Source: UMGS1532 sp045542355
Lineage (GTDB): Bacteria > Bacillota > Clostridia > Oscillospirales > Acutalibacteraceae
NCBI GenBank assembly: GCA_045542355.1
Contig: JAZQKX010000025.1
Location: 1 to 64,000, forward strand
DNA length: 64,000 bases
Direction: 5' to 3'
Part shown: in pieces, positions 45,601-54,725 of the stretch
Layout of the letters: the number at the start of each line of letters is the position of its first letter
Numbering within the stretch: the first letter of the stretch is position 1
Notes under the pieces: model-generated
What the model saw: the letters and a program-made list of their open reading frames with translations, nothing else
What the model was told of the DNA's origin: nothing
The model's database searches: none
Translations under genes and position numbers: made by a program

Positions 45601-46527
45601 ACGGGTGAGCTCTTTGCCAGTGATACGGGCAACTGCGGAAAGCTTTTTGTTATACTTATAACGACCAACCTTGGAAAGGTCGTAATGCCTTTCGTCGAAA
45701 AGGATGTTGTTGAGGTGAGACATTGCACCCTCAACGGTTGCAGGTTCACCGGGACGAAGCTTTCTGTAGATTTCAATGAGAGCATCATCTACATTAAATA
45801 TAGTATCCTTGTCGAGGGTTGTGAGAAGACGCGCATCTTCGCCCAAAAGATTGATAATATCCTGATTGGTTTTTGTGGAGAAACCAAGATGGAATTTTTC
45901 GCAGGCAAAATCAAGCGCCCTGATAAATGTAGTTATAAGGAGCTTACGGTTTTTATCTATTCTTACAATATAACTGTCGCTTTGCTCGGTGGCATATTCA
46001 AGCCATGCACCACGGTTAGGAATAACGGTGGTGTTGAAAAGCTTTTTACCGGTCTTATCCATTTCAAGATCATAGTATGCACCGGGGGAACGAACCAACT
46101 GAGATACAACAACTCGCTCTGCGCCGTTAATAACGAAGGTTCCTGACTCGGTCATCAGGGGGAAGTCACCCATAAACACTTCGTTTTCTTTTATCTCACC
46201 TGTTTCCTTATTAAGAAGTTGTGCGCGTACACGCAGGGGGGCAGCATAAGTTGTGTCCCTCTCCTTACACTCCTTAACGGTGTATTTCGGCTTGTCATCC
46301 AGTCTGTAACTAATGAAGTTAAGAACGAGATTACCGGTGTAATCTGTGATGGATGACATATCACGGAAAACTTCTGCGAGGCCGACTTCTAAGAACCAGT
46401 TGTAAGAATCTTTCTGAATTTCGATGAGGTTGGGCATTTTAATTACCTCATTGATCTTCGAGAAGGTCATTCTCTCATTGTTTCCAAGCTTAATCGGCTT
46501 TACCTCTACCGTTGATGCCATAAACAT
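42670..46527 (-). CDS. rpoB: RNA polymerase beta subunit
   Basis: The other large RNA polymerase subunit, 1285 residues, with the rifampicin region SPLSQFMDQTNPLSELTHKR (key residues wild type as far as seen) and a strongly acidic C-terminal tail (DDDDD/EEEE rich). AAGGAG lies six bases before the ATG. Unlike the usual rplK-rplA-rplJ-rplL-rpoB order, no ribosomal protein gene precedes it; an OPT transporter is divergent instead. Confidence 0.99.
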   Translation of the reverse strand: MFMASTVEVKPIKLGNNERMTFSKINEVIKMPNLIEIQKDSYNWFLEVGLAEVFRDMSSITDYTGNLVLNFISYRLDDKPKYTVKECKERDTTYAAPLRVRAQLLNKETGEIKENEVFMGDFPLMTESGTFVINGAERVVVSQLVRSPGAYYDLEMDKTGKKLFNTTVIPNRGAWLEYATEQSDSYIVRIDKNRKLLITTFIRALDFACEKFHLGFSTKTNQDIINLLGEDARLLTTLDKDTIFNVDDALIEIYRKLRPGEPATVEGAMSHLNNILFDERHYDLSKVGRYKYNKKLSAVARITGKELTRPVVNMLTGEVLCDAGVRVTKEMALDFEKQGVSEFYIKVMDNEGETHEIKVLSNGMVELRDHVSEDVWNAVESIIYDKVSLRVLQYLKDCCDNDEDLIEAIKINMSPETAADDELKSRGMLVSNYITPDDIFATINYLINLNYEFVGTTDDIDHLGNRRIRCVGELLQNQFRIGFSRMERAVREKMTLQSQDLDTMTPQTLINNRPVTAAIKEFFGSSPLSQFMDQTNPLSELTHKRRLSALGPGGLSRDRAGFEVRDVHYSHYGRMCPIETPEGPNIGLISYLATYAKINKYGFIEAPFRKVDKETGRVLDEVEYMAADTEDEFIVAQANEPLDENGCFLNAKVNARHRDNFLEIESSKVDYMDVSPKMVVSVATAMIPFLENDDTNRALMGSNMQKQAVPLLRTENPFVGTGMEYQAAVDSGVVVLAREAGTVTKVSADKITIRQNDGEIVDYQLIKFMRSNHGTCINQRPIVSVGQTVEKGDVIADGPATSNGEISLGKNALIGFMTWEGYNYEDAVLINEKLVREDMYTSVHIEEYELEARDTKLGAEEITRDIPNVGDDALKDLDERGIIRVGAEVRAGDILVGKVTPKGETELTAEERLLRAIFGDKAREVRDTSLRVPHGEYGTIVDVQVFDRENSSELNPGVNLVVRCYIAQKRKISVGDKMAGRHGNKGVVSRILKSEDMPFLPDGTPLDIVLNPLGVPSRMNIGQVLEVHLGLAAKALGWKVCTPVFDGAHESDIRKCFRLAEESTKGEGYADKDSAKIDFSHIPLTEDAKTQLYDGRTGQPFDNPVTVGYMYYLKLHHLVDDKIHARSTGPYSLVTQQPLGGKAQFGGQRFGEMEVWALEAYGAAYTLQEILTVKSDDIVGRVKTYESIVKGLNVPKAGVPESFKVLIKELQSLSLDVKVLDEDNNELDLRQTYDDDDDMGLAPVSDDESLEIETVAEEGSFEGYSYEDENGEAIIEASDDTDIEE

Positions 46528-46657
46528 TGATCACTCCTTATCTTTATTACAAAACGCTGAATCATGGGAAATTACAAGACTTTCTGGGATTTGGCATTTT
46601 TTAGAAAGGCACAAAACCGCATAGTATCACATAATAACCCATAATAGGTATTTATTG

Positions 46658-46686
46658 ATTATATATCATTTGCTCTCAGGTGTCAA
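46658..46686 (-). promoter_or_regulatory. Promoter of rpoB-rpoC
   Basis: On the minus strand, TTGACA (46681-46686), 17-nt spacer, TATAAT (46658-46663). The leader is about 120 nt. Confidence 0.85.
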
Positions 46687-46837
46687 GAGAAATTTTTGAA
46701 AAAATGTAGTTTATGCAAAAAACAATTAACTTTTCTTTGTGCTAAAATAATACACCCCTTTGTGGAGTGTCTTGAAAATGATAATAAAAAATATTATGCA
46801 TACGAAATACTGTATTGCGATACTTATAAAATACAAG

Positions 46838-46866
46838 TTGCTAAACCGGAAGTTTTATGGTATAAT
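46838..46866 (+). promoter_or_regulatory. Promoter of the OPT transporter operon
   Basis: TTGCTA (46838-46843), 17-nt spacer, TATAAT (46861-46866). Its position shows that the open frame further upstream of the OPT ATG is not coding. Confidence 0.75.
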
Positions 46867-46929
46867 CCAAGAGGTTGTGGAATTACCGCAAAAAAATGTC
46901 ACACATTAAGTGACGGAACGGAGAAAATT

Positions 46930-48861
46930 ATGGAAAAACAAAACGACTTCAAGCCGTATATTTCTGCCGAAAAGGTTACCCCTGAGCTTACAATTACCTC
47001 AATTATCATGGGTATTCTTCTTGCAGTTATATTCGGTGCAGCCAATGCCTACTTAGGCCTCAGAGTAGGTATGACCGTATCTGCATCAATTCCCGCCGCG
47101 GTTATCTCGATGGGTGTTATTCGTGTGCTGATGCGTAAAAACTCAATTCTTGAAAGTAACATAGTGCAGACAATCGGCTCTGCAGGTGAATCGTTAGCGG
47201 CAGGTGCCATCTTCACCCTTCCCGCTCTTTTCCTCTGGGCAAAAGACGGAGTAATGGACAAGCCCGGCATTATCGAGATCACCCTTATTGCCGTTATTGG
47301 CGGACTTCTAGGTGTTTTCTTTATGGTACCGCTCCGCAACGCTCTTATCGTTAAGGAACATGGCGTTCTGCCCTACCCCGAAGGCACAGCCTGTGCAGAG
47401 GTTCTTCTCGCCGGTGAAAACGGTGGCTCAAGTGCCGGTACTGTTTTTGCAGGTATGGGAATTGCTGCCGCATTTAAATTTGTAATCGATGGGCTTAAAG
47501 CAGTTGCAGGTGAAATAACCTTTGCAGTTAAAGGCTTTGCAGGTGCAATCGGCACCCAGATTTATCCCGCTGTTATGAGCGTTGGATACATTTGTGGACC
47601 TCGTATATCCTCTTATATGTTCTCTGGTGGTTTGTTAAGCTGGTTGGTGCTCATCCCACTTATCGTGCTATTTGGCGAAAATATCGTTATGTACCCCGGC
47701 ACCGAAACCATCGGTACAATTTTTGCAGAGAGCGGTGCCAGTGGTATCTGGAGCTCCTACATCCGTTACATTGGTGCGGGTGCATTGGCAGCTGGTGGTA
47801 TAATCAGCCTTATCAAATCCCTCCCCTTAATCATCAAAACCTTTGTAGGTGCAATGAAAAGCATGAAAGTGGCAGGAAGTGCGGGTGGGGAGAGAACTGC
47901 TCAGGATATCAGCATGAAGATAGTTCTTATCTCTATCGCAGTCCTCACTATTCTAGTATGGCTTATTCCTGCAATCCCTGTTTCACTTATCGGCGCTGTA
48001 ATTGTTGTTATTTTTGGTTTCTTCTTTGCCACCGTTTCTTCAAGAATGGTTGGTCTTGTAGGAAGCAGTAACAACCCTGTTTCGGGTATGGCAATCGCCA
48101 CTCTCCTTATTGCAACACTTGTTCTTAAATTTACAGGTGATGCCGGTACAGCTGCAGGTGAAATGATGCGCAGCGCTATTGCTATCGGCTCTATAATCTG
48201 TATTGTTGCCGCAATTTCCGGTGACACCTCTCAAGACCTCAAAACAGGATTCCTTTTAGGAGCTACTCCCAAGAAGCAGCAGATTGGAGAAGTCATCGGT
48301 GTTGTGGCCTCTGCGTTGGCAATCGGCGGCACTCTTTACCTGTTGGATAGCGCATGGGGCTTTGGCTCAGCAGAAATCGCTGCTCCTCAGGCAACCCTTA
48401 TGAAGATGATTGTTGAGGGCGTTACTCAGGGTAATCTGCCTTGGGCACTCGTATTTACAGGTGTGTTTATTGCAGTTGTTGTGGAGCTTTTGGGTATTCC
48501 CGTTCTTCCCTTTGCAATTGGCGTTTATCTACCTGTTCACCTTAACGCTTGTATTATGGTTGGCGGTCTTGTACGCCTGTTTATGGACAAAATCAAGAAT
48601 TCCGAAAAACGTGAAAAGGTTACCAACAGAGGCATCCTCTTCTGCTCGGGTATGATTGCAGGTGAAGGCCTTGTAGGTATTCTTCTGGCTCTGTTAGCTG
48701 TTTTGGGTGTGGATAAGGTTATCGACATCTCTTCCTATGTTGCACTCCCCACCTGGGCAGGAAATATCGCAAGTATCGTTGTATTCGGTCTTGTGGTTCT
48801 CTGTCTACTTAAGTTCTCCCTCTGGAAGAAAGAAAAGGCAACTGTAAATGAAGAAAAATAA
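46930..48861 (+). CDS. OPT family oligopeptide transporter
   Basis: A secondary transporter of the oligopeptide (OPT) superfamily, likely proton-coupled, in the cytoplasmic membrane. The 643 residues are mostly hydrophobic, with some 14-16 membrane segments. Family features include ANAYLGLRVGMTVSASIPAAV near residue 38 (key NAYLGL.G) and LPYPEGTACAEVL near residue 153. The ATG at 46930 has GGAG six bases ahead. The substrate is unknown: peptides, or metal-chelate complexes. The PqqD-like gene starts inside its 3' end. Confidence 0.93.
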   Translation: MEKQNDFKPYISAEKVTPELTITSIIMGILLAVIFGAANAYLGLRVGMTVSASIPAAVISMGVIRVLMRKNSILESNIVQTIGSAGESLAAGAIFTLPALFLWAKDGVMDKPGIIEITLIAVIGGLLGVFFMVPLRNALIVKEHGVLPYPEGTACAEVLLAGENGGSSAGTVFAGMGIAAAFKFVIDGLKAVAGEITFAVKGFAGAIGTQIYPAVMSVGYICGPRISSYMFSGGLLSWLVLIPLIVLFGENIVMYPGTETIGTIFAESGASGIWSSYIRYIGAGALAAGGIISLIKSLPLIIKTFVGAMKSMKVAGSAGGERTAQDISMKIVLISIAVLTILVWLIPAIPVSLIGAVIVVIFGFFFATVSSRMVGLVGSSNNPVSGMAIATLLIATLVLKFTGDAGTAAGEMMRSAIAIGSIICIVAAISGDTSQDLKTGFLLGATPKKQQIGEVIGVVASALAIGGTLYLLDSAWGFGSAEIAAPQATLMKMIVEGVTQGNLPWALVFTGVFIAVVVELLGIPVLPFAIGVYLPVHLNACIMVGGLVRLFMDKIKNSEKREKVTNRGILFCSGMIAGEGLVGILLALLAVLGVDKVIDISSYVALPTWAGNIASIVVFGLVVLCLLKFSLWKKEKATVNEEK

Positions 48862-49201
48862 TTCCAAAAATGCGGAAAACTTTCCTGCCCGTAAACCATT
48901 AAGAAAAACGGGACTTGAATATACCAAAGCCGAAGACGGTCTTGTTATCCTCAACCGAAAGAATGAGGGTATTATGAATAAACTTGCCCAAAAGCTTTTT
49001 AAAAAGCCTCCAGTTAGCTACATCCATCTGGATGAGCATGGCAGCTTTATATGGTTGCTTTTAGACGGCGAGAAAACCGTTGAGGAATTAGGCGTACTTG
49101 TTAAAGAAAAATTCGGTGATGCCGCAGAGCCGCTTTATCCAAGGCTTGTGAAATTCCTCAGTATTCTTGAAAGCTACAGCTTTATAGAATGGGCTAACTA
49201 A
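48848..49201 (+). CDS. PqqD-like (RRE-type winged helix) protein
   Basis: A 117-residue protein whose C-terminal 65 residues read as a PqqD-type domain: VSYIHLDEHGSFIWLLLDGE followed by KTVEELGVLVKEKFG. In PqqD and other peptide-modification systems this fold holds a precursor peptide. Here there is no radical SAM enzyme or precursor nearby. It overlaps the OPT gene by 14 bases, so translation is coupled and a role with the transporter is inferred. The N-terminal 50 residues are basic and may bind the membrane surface or RNA. Confidence 0.8.
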   Translation: MKKNNSKNAENFPARKPLRKTGLEYTKAEDGLVILNRKNEGIMNKLAQKLFKKPPVSYIHLDEHGSFIWLLLDGEKTVEELGVLVKEKFGDAAEPLYPRLVKFLSILESYSFIEWAN

Positions 49202-49209
49202 AAACTACT

Positions 49210-49246
49210 CAAGCGGTCGGTTTCATACTGGCCGCTTGACTTTTCT
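49210..49246 (+). terminator. Terminator after the PqqD-like gene
   Basis: Stem CAAGCGG / CCGCTTG with a GACTTTTC tail, 20 bases before the MATE ribosome binding site. The tail is weak, so some read-through into the MATE gene is likely. Confidence 0.65.
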
Positions 49247-49267
49247 AAAAACGGAGATGTCTTACAT

Positions 49268-50644
49268 ATGCAAAATCTCATAGTAAAGGACAAGGGCTTT
49301 TATAAGCGGGTAGCCAAAATTTCCATACCCATTGCTCTGCAAGGACTAATCACCACAGGGGTTAATATGATGGATACGATTATGGTTGGCGCGATTGGCG
49401 AAACCCAGCTTTCCGCCGTTTCCCTTGCCAACCAATTTATAACTATTTTCCACATATACTGCATGGGAATCGGTATGGGCGCGTCGGTGTTGGTATCAAG
49501 ATATTACGGTATGAACGATAACTCCTCACTCAAGAAAACCATTACCATTATGCTGAGACTTGTGCTTATAATGGCTACGCTGTTCTCGGTGGCTACAATT
49601 TTGATTCCCCGACCGATAATGCTCATCTATACAATTGAAAGAGGAATAATAGAGTTTGGCATAAGATATCTTAAATATTCAATAGTTAGTTACTTCTTTC
49701 TTGGTCTTTCCCTTACCTGTACCATAGTTTTGCGTAATGTGGGGCAGGTAAAAATACCGCTCTACACCTCTATTGCCGCTTTTTTTGTGAACGTTGGGGC
49801 AAACTACATATTCATCTTCGGTAAATTAGGGGCACCAAAAATGGATGTTGCCGGTGCCGCCATCGGCACACTTATTGCCCGCGTTTTCGAATTCGTGGTA
49901 ATCTGCGGATATATGTTTTTTAAGGATACCGAGATAAGTTATCGTATCAAAGATATTTTCAGCCATGTTGGAAAGCTCTGGAGAGAATATATAAGAATAA
50001 GTATTCCTGTGCTGATAAGCGACGGAATATTGGCATTGGGCAACAACTCTGTGGCAATGGTTATCGGAAGATTGGGGGAACGTTTTGTTGCCGCAAATGC
50101 TGTGACGGCGGTAGCTCAGCAGTTAAGTTCGGTTATGATTCAGGGATTTTCACAAGCAGGGGCTATCATCACAGGCTACACCCTTGGCGAAGGAAACCGT
50201 CAGAAGGCTCAAAAGCAGGGTTATGGTTTTCTTGGAATCGGATTTGTTTTTGGAATTGTAGCGGCCATTATCATCACCGTTATCAGTGCTCCTTTGATAA
50301 TGATATACGACCTCTCACCCGAAACCTCAGAAATCGCCCGAAATCTCATGTGGTCAATCAGCATAATAATTGTTTTTCAAGCCACCAACAGCATCATGAC
50401 AAAGGGTGTGCTTCGCGGTGGCGGTGACACAAAGATGCTTATGCTCACCGATAATATTTTTCTTTGGGTAGCATCAATCCCATTAGGTGTGGTTGCGGGA
50501 CTTATATTGCATCTACCACCTTTCTGGATATACTTCTTCCTGAAAATCGACCAGGTACTTAAAGCATTCTGGTGCGTACTCCGTCTGCAAAGTGGAAAAT
50601 GGATTAAGCAAATCCGAAGCGAAAAAGAAATAATCAAAGAATAA
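49268..50644 (+). CDS. MATE family efflux transporter
   Basis: A multidrug/toxin extrusion transporter driven by sodium or protons. The 458 residues have about 12 membrane segments in two similar halves. The first half opens ISIPIALQGLITTGVNMMDTIMVG, and the second has ISIPVLISDGILALGNNSVA, the duplicated MATE motif. The clearest subfamily resemblance is to NorM/DinF-like proteins; the substrate is unknown. CGGAG precedes the ATG. Confidence 0.93.
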   Translation: MQNLIVKDKGFYKRVAKISIPIALQGLITTGVNMMDTIMVGAIGETQLSAVSLANQFITIFHIYCMGIGMGASVLVSRYYGMNDNSSLKKTITIMLRLVLIMATLFSVATILIPRPIMLIYTIERGIIEFGIRYLKYSIVSYFFLGLSLTCTIVLRNVGQVKIPLYTSIAAFFVNVGANYIFIFGKLGAPKMDVAGAAIGTLIARVFEFVVICGYMFFKDTEISYRIKDIFSHVGKLWREYIRISIPVLISDGILALGNNSVAMVIGRLGERFVAANAVTAVAQQLSSVMIQGFSQAGAIITGYTLGEGNRQKAQKQGYGFLGIGFVFGIVAAIIITVISAPLIMIYDLSPETSEIARNLMWSISIIIVFQATNSIMTKGVLRGGGDTKMLMLTDNIFLWVASIPLGVVAGLILHLPPFWIYFFLKIDQVLKAFWCVLRLQSGKWIKQIRSEKEIIKE

Positions 50645-50681
50645 AACACAACGACCCGCTTCAAGCGGGTCGTAGTGTTTT
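50644..50681. terminator. Bidirectional terminator between MATE and the SNF symporter
   Basis: A long stem ACGACCCGCT / AGCGGGTCGT extended by AACAC / GTGTT, with T runs on both strands, between convergent genes. Confidence 0.88.
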
Positions 50682-50696
50682 ATAAACTGTTTTGAT

Positions 50697-52055
50697 TTAG
50701 ATTTTGAAGATGCCAAACACATCTAGTACTGAAGAAATAAGAATAAGTACAATACAAATAGGTGCGAGGTATTTAACAACGAAAGCGAAAAGCTTTTGCC
50801 CCTTAAAAGGAGCTGTTCCTTCCAACTCCTCAATTATAGCCTTGGGCTTGAGAATGTAACCCACGAAGATACAGGTAAGCAGAGCAACCACAGGCATGAG
50901 CACACTGTTGGAAATGAAATCGAAAAAGTCGAGGAATTGGAGTCCGATTACCTTTACATCTGCCCAGATGCTGTATCCAAAGGTAGAAAGAAGACCCATT
51001 ACTACAGTAAAGATAATAACGACAAGGCAGGAAAGCTTTCTGCTTAATTTCAGCTTGTCGCAAATCACAGACACCACGGTTTCCATAAGAGAAATAGATG
51101 AAGTGAGTGCGGCAAAAAGCACAAGCAGGAAGAAGATTGTACCGATAACCACACCGCCTGTCATGCTTTCAAAAACCTGAGGAAGAGTCACGAACATAAG
51201 GCTGGGACCCTTGCCTAAAGCAGCTTCGTTTCCACCTGAGAAAGCGAACACTGCAGGGATAATCATAAGACCTGCAATAAATGCGATACCTGTGTCGAAT
51301 ATCTCGATCTGATGAACGGATTTTTCGATGTTTACATCTTTTTTCATATATGAGCCGTAGGTAATCATAATACCCATAGCCAAGGACATGGAGTAGAACA
51401 ACTGTCCCATAGCGGCAAGAACTGTAGTTGCTGAAAAATGCTCAAAGTTTGGAACTATGTAGTAAAGCAGACCGTCGATAGCACCTGGGAGGGTAAGAGA
51501 ATAAACAGCAATAACTAAAGATAGCACAATGAGAATAGGCATCATTATCTTGCTTACCTTTTCAATGCCCTTTTCAACACCCAGTAAAACAACCAGGGCC
51601 GTTAGCCCCAAGAAAATCAAGAACCATAAAATCGGCTGTGTGGGGTGGGAAATAAATCCGCCGAAGAAGGAATCGTTTGCTGTGGTCTTTGCACCACCTG
51701 TGCAAAAATTAAAAAGATATTTGGTTACCCAACCGCCGATTACACAATAGTAAGGCAGTATGATTGCAGGAACGATTGCGGCGAGGTAGCCCACAAAGCT
51801 GAAACGTTGGTCTAACTTTTTAAAAGCACCTATAGCCGAAAGTCCTGTTTTCCTGCCGATAGCGATTTCGGTCACCATAAGGGCAAAGCCAAAGGTAACT
51901 GCAAGAATTAAATATACAAGCAGGAAAATACCTCCGCCGTATTTTGCGGCAAGATAAGGGAACCTCCAGATATTGCCAAGACCTACTGCTGAACCTGCCG
52001 CCGCAAGTACAAAACCGAGGCGACCTGTAAAGCTACTTCTCTTTGTTGTTTCCAT
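50697..52055 (-). CDS. Sodium-dependent amino acid symporter (SNF/NSS family)
   Basis: A LeuT/MhsT-like transporter that imports an amino acid with Na+. The 452 residues begin with GFVLAAAGSAVGLGNIWRFPY, the unwound first helix that binds substrate and sodium, and contain about 11 membrane segments, as in bacterial MhsT-type members. Tryptophan, tyrosine or a branched amino acid would be typical substrates, not decided here. AGGAG lies seven bases before the ATG. Confidence 0.93.
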   Translation of the reverse strand: METTKRSSFTGRLGFVLAAAGSAVGLGNIWRFPYLAAKYGGGIFLLVYLILAVTFGFALMVTEIAIGRKTGLSAIGAFKKLDQRFSFVGYLAAIVPAIILPYYCVIGGWVTKYLFNFCTGGAKTTANDSFFGGFISHPTQPILWFLIFLGLTALVVLLGVEKGIEKVSKIMMPILIVLSLVIAVYSLTLPGAIDGLLYYIVPNFEHFSATTVLAAMGQLFYSMSLAMGIMITYGSYMKKDVNIEKSVHQIEIFDTGIAFIAGLMIIPAVFAFSGGNEAALGKGPSLMFVTLPQVFESMTGGVVIGTIFFLLVLFAALTSSISLMETVVSVICDKLKLSRKLSCLVVIIFTVVMGLLSTFGYSIWADVKVIGLQFLDFFDFISNSVLMPVVALLTCIFVGYILKPKAIIEELEGTAPFKGQKLFAFVVKYLAPICIVLILISSVLDVFGIFKI

Positions 52056-52093
52056 AAACAGTCTCCTAACTTTTATGTTTTAGCTTAACTAGC

Positions 52094-52122
52094 ATTATAT
52101 CATCAATGGTTTCAGAACACAA
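52094..52122 (-). promoter_or_regulatory. Promoter of the SNF symporter
   Basis: On the minus strand, TTGTGT (52117-52122), 17-nt spacer, TATAAT (52094-52099). Confidence 0.75.
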
Positions 52123-52202
52123 CAATAATTTTAACAATTTATGTATAAAAGTGGATATAATTTGATATTTTCGTAATTTATTGGTATCCGATAGTTTTGT
52201 GC

Positions 52203-52231
52203 TTGAAGTTTCCGACATTATGATGTATAAT
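52203..52231 (+). promoter_or_regulatory. Promoter of lon
   Basis: TTGAAG (52203-52208), 17-nt spacer, TATAAT (52226-52231). No CIRCE or CtsR-type heptad repeat was seen around it, so heat-shock control by HrcA or CtsR is not supported. Confidence 0.7.
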
Positions 52232-52299
52232 TATAAGACTTCAACATTATTTAATATGTATGAGCTTTTACGCTTTGTGTTTATCTTAGGAGGATATTT

Positions 52300-54705
52300 A
52301 TGCAAGAAAACCCACAGTTCATGCCCGAGACTCTGCCGCTCATCCCTTTGCGCGGTCTTGTTATGTTCCCAGGTATGCTTCTCCATTTTGATGCGGGGCG
52401 CGACCGTTCCATTGCGGCGCTCAACCGCGCTATGGATAAAAATAAAGAAATTCTTCTGGTAACCCAGAAGGATATCCGCGACGAGGACCCCTCAGGCGAG
52501 GATATCCACAAAATCGGCTGTACCGCCAAAATCAGACAGATGCTCAAGGTGAACGATGCCGAGGTGCGTGTGCTGGTTGAGGGTGTAAAGCGCGTCTTTA
52601 TCCACAAGGTTATCGAAAACCCGAAATATTATATAGGTGAATTCACCGAGGTAATCCCCCTCAAGACCCGTTCAAATGCTCTTTACAGAGAGGCGGCAAT
52701 CCGCCATCTTAAGGCACTATTTGAGGATTATGCCGCTGTGGCTCCAAGGCTTCCAAACAATGTTGTGATGACCGTTCGCGCCACAAACAGCCTTGGCTTT
52801 ATCTCCGACTTTATTGCCTCCAATCTCCCCTTTACAGCCGAGGATAAGCAGTTGGTTTTGGAGGAGGCATCTCCCATAAAAAGAATAGAGCTGGTGTCAG
52901 AAATCCTCGGTCGTGAAACCGAGCTTCTCACCATCGACGCCGAAATTGCCGAAAAGGTTAAGGTGCAGATGGATGAAAACCAGCGCGAATACTATATGCG
53001 AGAGCAGATTAAAGCCCTTAACGAAGAGCTCTACGGAGATTCCGACCCCAATGATGAGGCTTTTGAATTAAGCGAAAAAATTCGCTCCTTAAATGCTCCC
53101 GATGGGGTTAAAGACAAGCTTCTCGGCGAAGTAGACAAGCTTCGCAAAATGCCCTTTGGCTCTCAGGAAGCAACGGTTGTGAGAAACTATTTAGAAACCT
53201 GTATTGCTCTGCCTTGGGGTGTCTACACAAAGGACAACGACTCCATCAAAAAAGCGACAGCTATCTTAAAGCGTGAGCACTATGGTTTAGAAAAAGTCAA
53301 GGAGAGAATTATTGAAGCCTTGGCGGTGCACAGTCTCACAGGTACCATGGGCGGGAGCATACTCTGCCTTGTGGGACCTCCAGGTGTGGGCAAGACCTCT
53401 ATTGCCCGTTCTGTTGCCAACTCAATGGGGCGCAGATTCGGGAGAATTTCTCTGGGAGGAGTCAGGGACGAAGCCGAAATCAGAGGTCACCGCAAGACCT
53501 ACCTCGGCTCTATGCCGGGCAGAATTATTGACGCGGTGAAACAGGCAGGTACTGCAAATCCTGTTATACTTTTGGACGAAATCGACAAGCTTGGCGCTGA
53601 TTACAAGGGTGATCCCTCCTCTGCCCTCTTAGAGGTGCTTGACCCAGAACAGAATAACAGTTTCAAGGACCACTTTATAGACATGCCTTTCGACCTTAGC
53701 CGAGTGTTGTTTTTAACCACCGCCAACACCCTCGACACAATTCCCGCGCCTCTCCGCGACCGAATGGAAATAATTGAGCTCAGCGGTTATACAAGGCAGG
53801 ATAAATTCAACATCGCAAAGAAATATCTTATTTCTAAGCAGATGGAAAAGAACGGCATTGAAAAGGCTGACTGCAAATTTAATTCCACCGCGCTATATGG
53901 CATAATCGACTTCTACACCCGTGAAGCTGGTGTGAGAAAGCTGGAACAGATGATTGGTACGATATGCCGAAAAATAGCGGTAAAAAAAGCCGCTGGAGAA
54001 AAGGAGACGGTTAATGTGACCGCCGCTAATCTCTCAGAATTCCTTGGTAATCCCAAATTCAAAGATGAACAGCTTCTCCCCTTTGATGAGGTTGGTGTTG
54101 TAAACGGTCTTGCCTGGACTCAGGTGGGCGGAACTCTAATGCAACTTGAAGCCTCGGTGCTGAATGGTAGCGGTAAATTAGAGCTGACAGGCTCTCTCGG
54201 TGATGTTATGCAGGAATCTGCAAGAACTGCCCTTAGTTACGTTCGCAGCATTGCGGAGCTTCTCGGCATTGACAAAGAGTTCTACAAGAATAAAGATTTC
54301 CATATAAACGCCACCGAAGCGGCAATTCCCAAGGATGGACCCTCGGCAGGTATAACCATGACGGTAGCTCTTGTTTCTGCCCTCACAGGAATTCCTGTAA
54401 AGCGCGATGTTGCAATGACGGGCGAGATAACCCTTCGCGGTCGCGTTCTCCCCATAGGCGGACTCAAGGAGAAATCCATGGCGGCATATGCCGCAGGTGT
54501 TAAAACCGTGTTTATCCCCTCTGCGAATGAACCAGACCTTTCCGAAATTGACCCCAAGGTTTTGGAAAAAATTCAGTTTATCCCTGTGGATAATGCGTGG
54601 GATGTTATAACTCGCGCCCTCACAGGAAGTGTTGAAAAGGCATCTGAGGAAAAGCCAATGCCTATGGATACAACTTTAGGTCACAGAGCCTCGGCTCGTC
54701 AATAA
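52300..54705 (+). CDS. lon: ATP-dependent protease Lon
   Basis: Degrades damaged and regulatory proteins in the cytoplasm. The 801 residues comprise the N-terminal LON substrate domain (LPLIPLRGLVMFPGM...), a helical linker, the AAA+ domain with Walker A GPPGVGKTS near residue 358 and VILLDEIDK, and the protease domain with the catalytic Ser in PKDGPSAG near 679 and Lys in IGGLKEKS near 723. AGGAGG precedes the ATG. engB follows after 20 bases, the common lon-engB order. Confidence 0.98.
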   Translation: MQENPQFMPETLPLIPLRGLVMFPGMLLHFDAGRDRSIAALNRAMDKNKEILLVTQKDIRDEDPSGEDIHKIGCTAKIRQMLKVNDAEVRVLVEGVKRVFIHKVIENPKYYIGEFTEVIPLKTRSNALYREAAIRHLKALFEDYAAVAPRLPNNVVMTVRATNSLGFISDFIASNLPFTAEDKQLVLEEASPIKRIELVSEILGRETELLTIDAEIAEKVKVQMDENQREYYMREQIKALNEELYGDSDPNDEAFELSEKIRSLNAPDGVKDKLLGEVDKLRKMPFGSQEATVVRNYLETCIALPWGVYTKDNDSIKKATAILKREHYGLEKVKERIIEALAVHSLTGTMGGSILCLVGPPGVGKTSIARSVANSMGRRFGRISLGGVRDEAEIRGHRKTYLGSMPGRIIDAVKQAGTANPVILLDEIDKLGADYKGDPSSALLEVLDPEQNNSFKDHFIDMPFDLSRVLFLTTANTLDTIPAPLRDRMEIIELSGYTRQDKFNIAKKYLISKQMEKNGIEKADCKFNSTALYGIIDFYTREAGVRKLEQMIGTICRKIAVKKAAGEKETVNVTAANLSEFLGNPKFKDEQLLPFDEVGVVNGLAWTQVGGTLMQLEASVLNGSGKLELTGSLGDVMQESARTALSYVRSIAELLGIDKEFYKNKDFHINATEAAIPKDGPSAGITMTVALVSALTGIPVKRDVAMTGEITLRGRVLPIGGLKEKSMAAYAAGVKTVFIPSANEPDLSEIDPKVLEKIQFIPVDNAWDVITRALTGSVEKASEEKPMPMDTTLGHRASARQ

Positions 54706-54725
54706 TTAAAATTTGGAGCGTAATT

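Noticed and set aside
46696..46929. N-terminal extension of the OPT transporter with several cysteines
   Set aside because: A good promoter (46838-46866) lies inside this stretch and the ATG at 46930 has its own ribosome binding site, so the extension is not coding.
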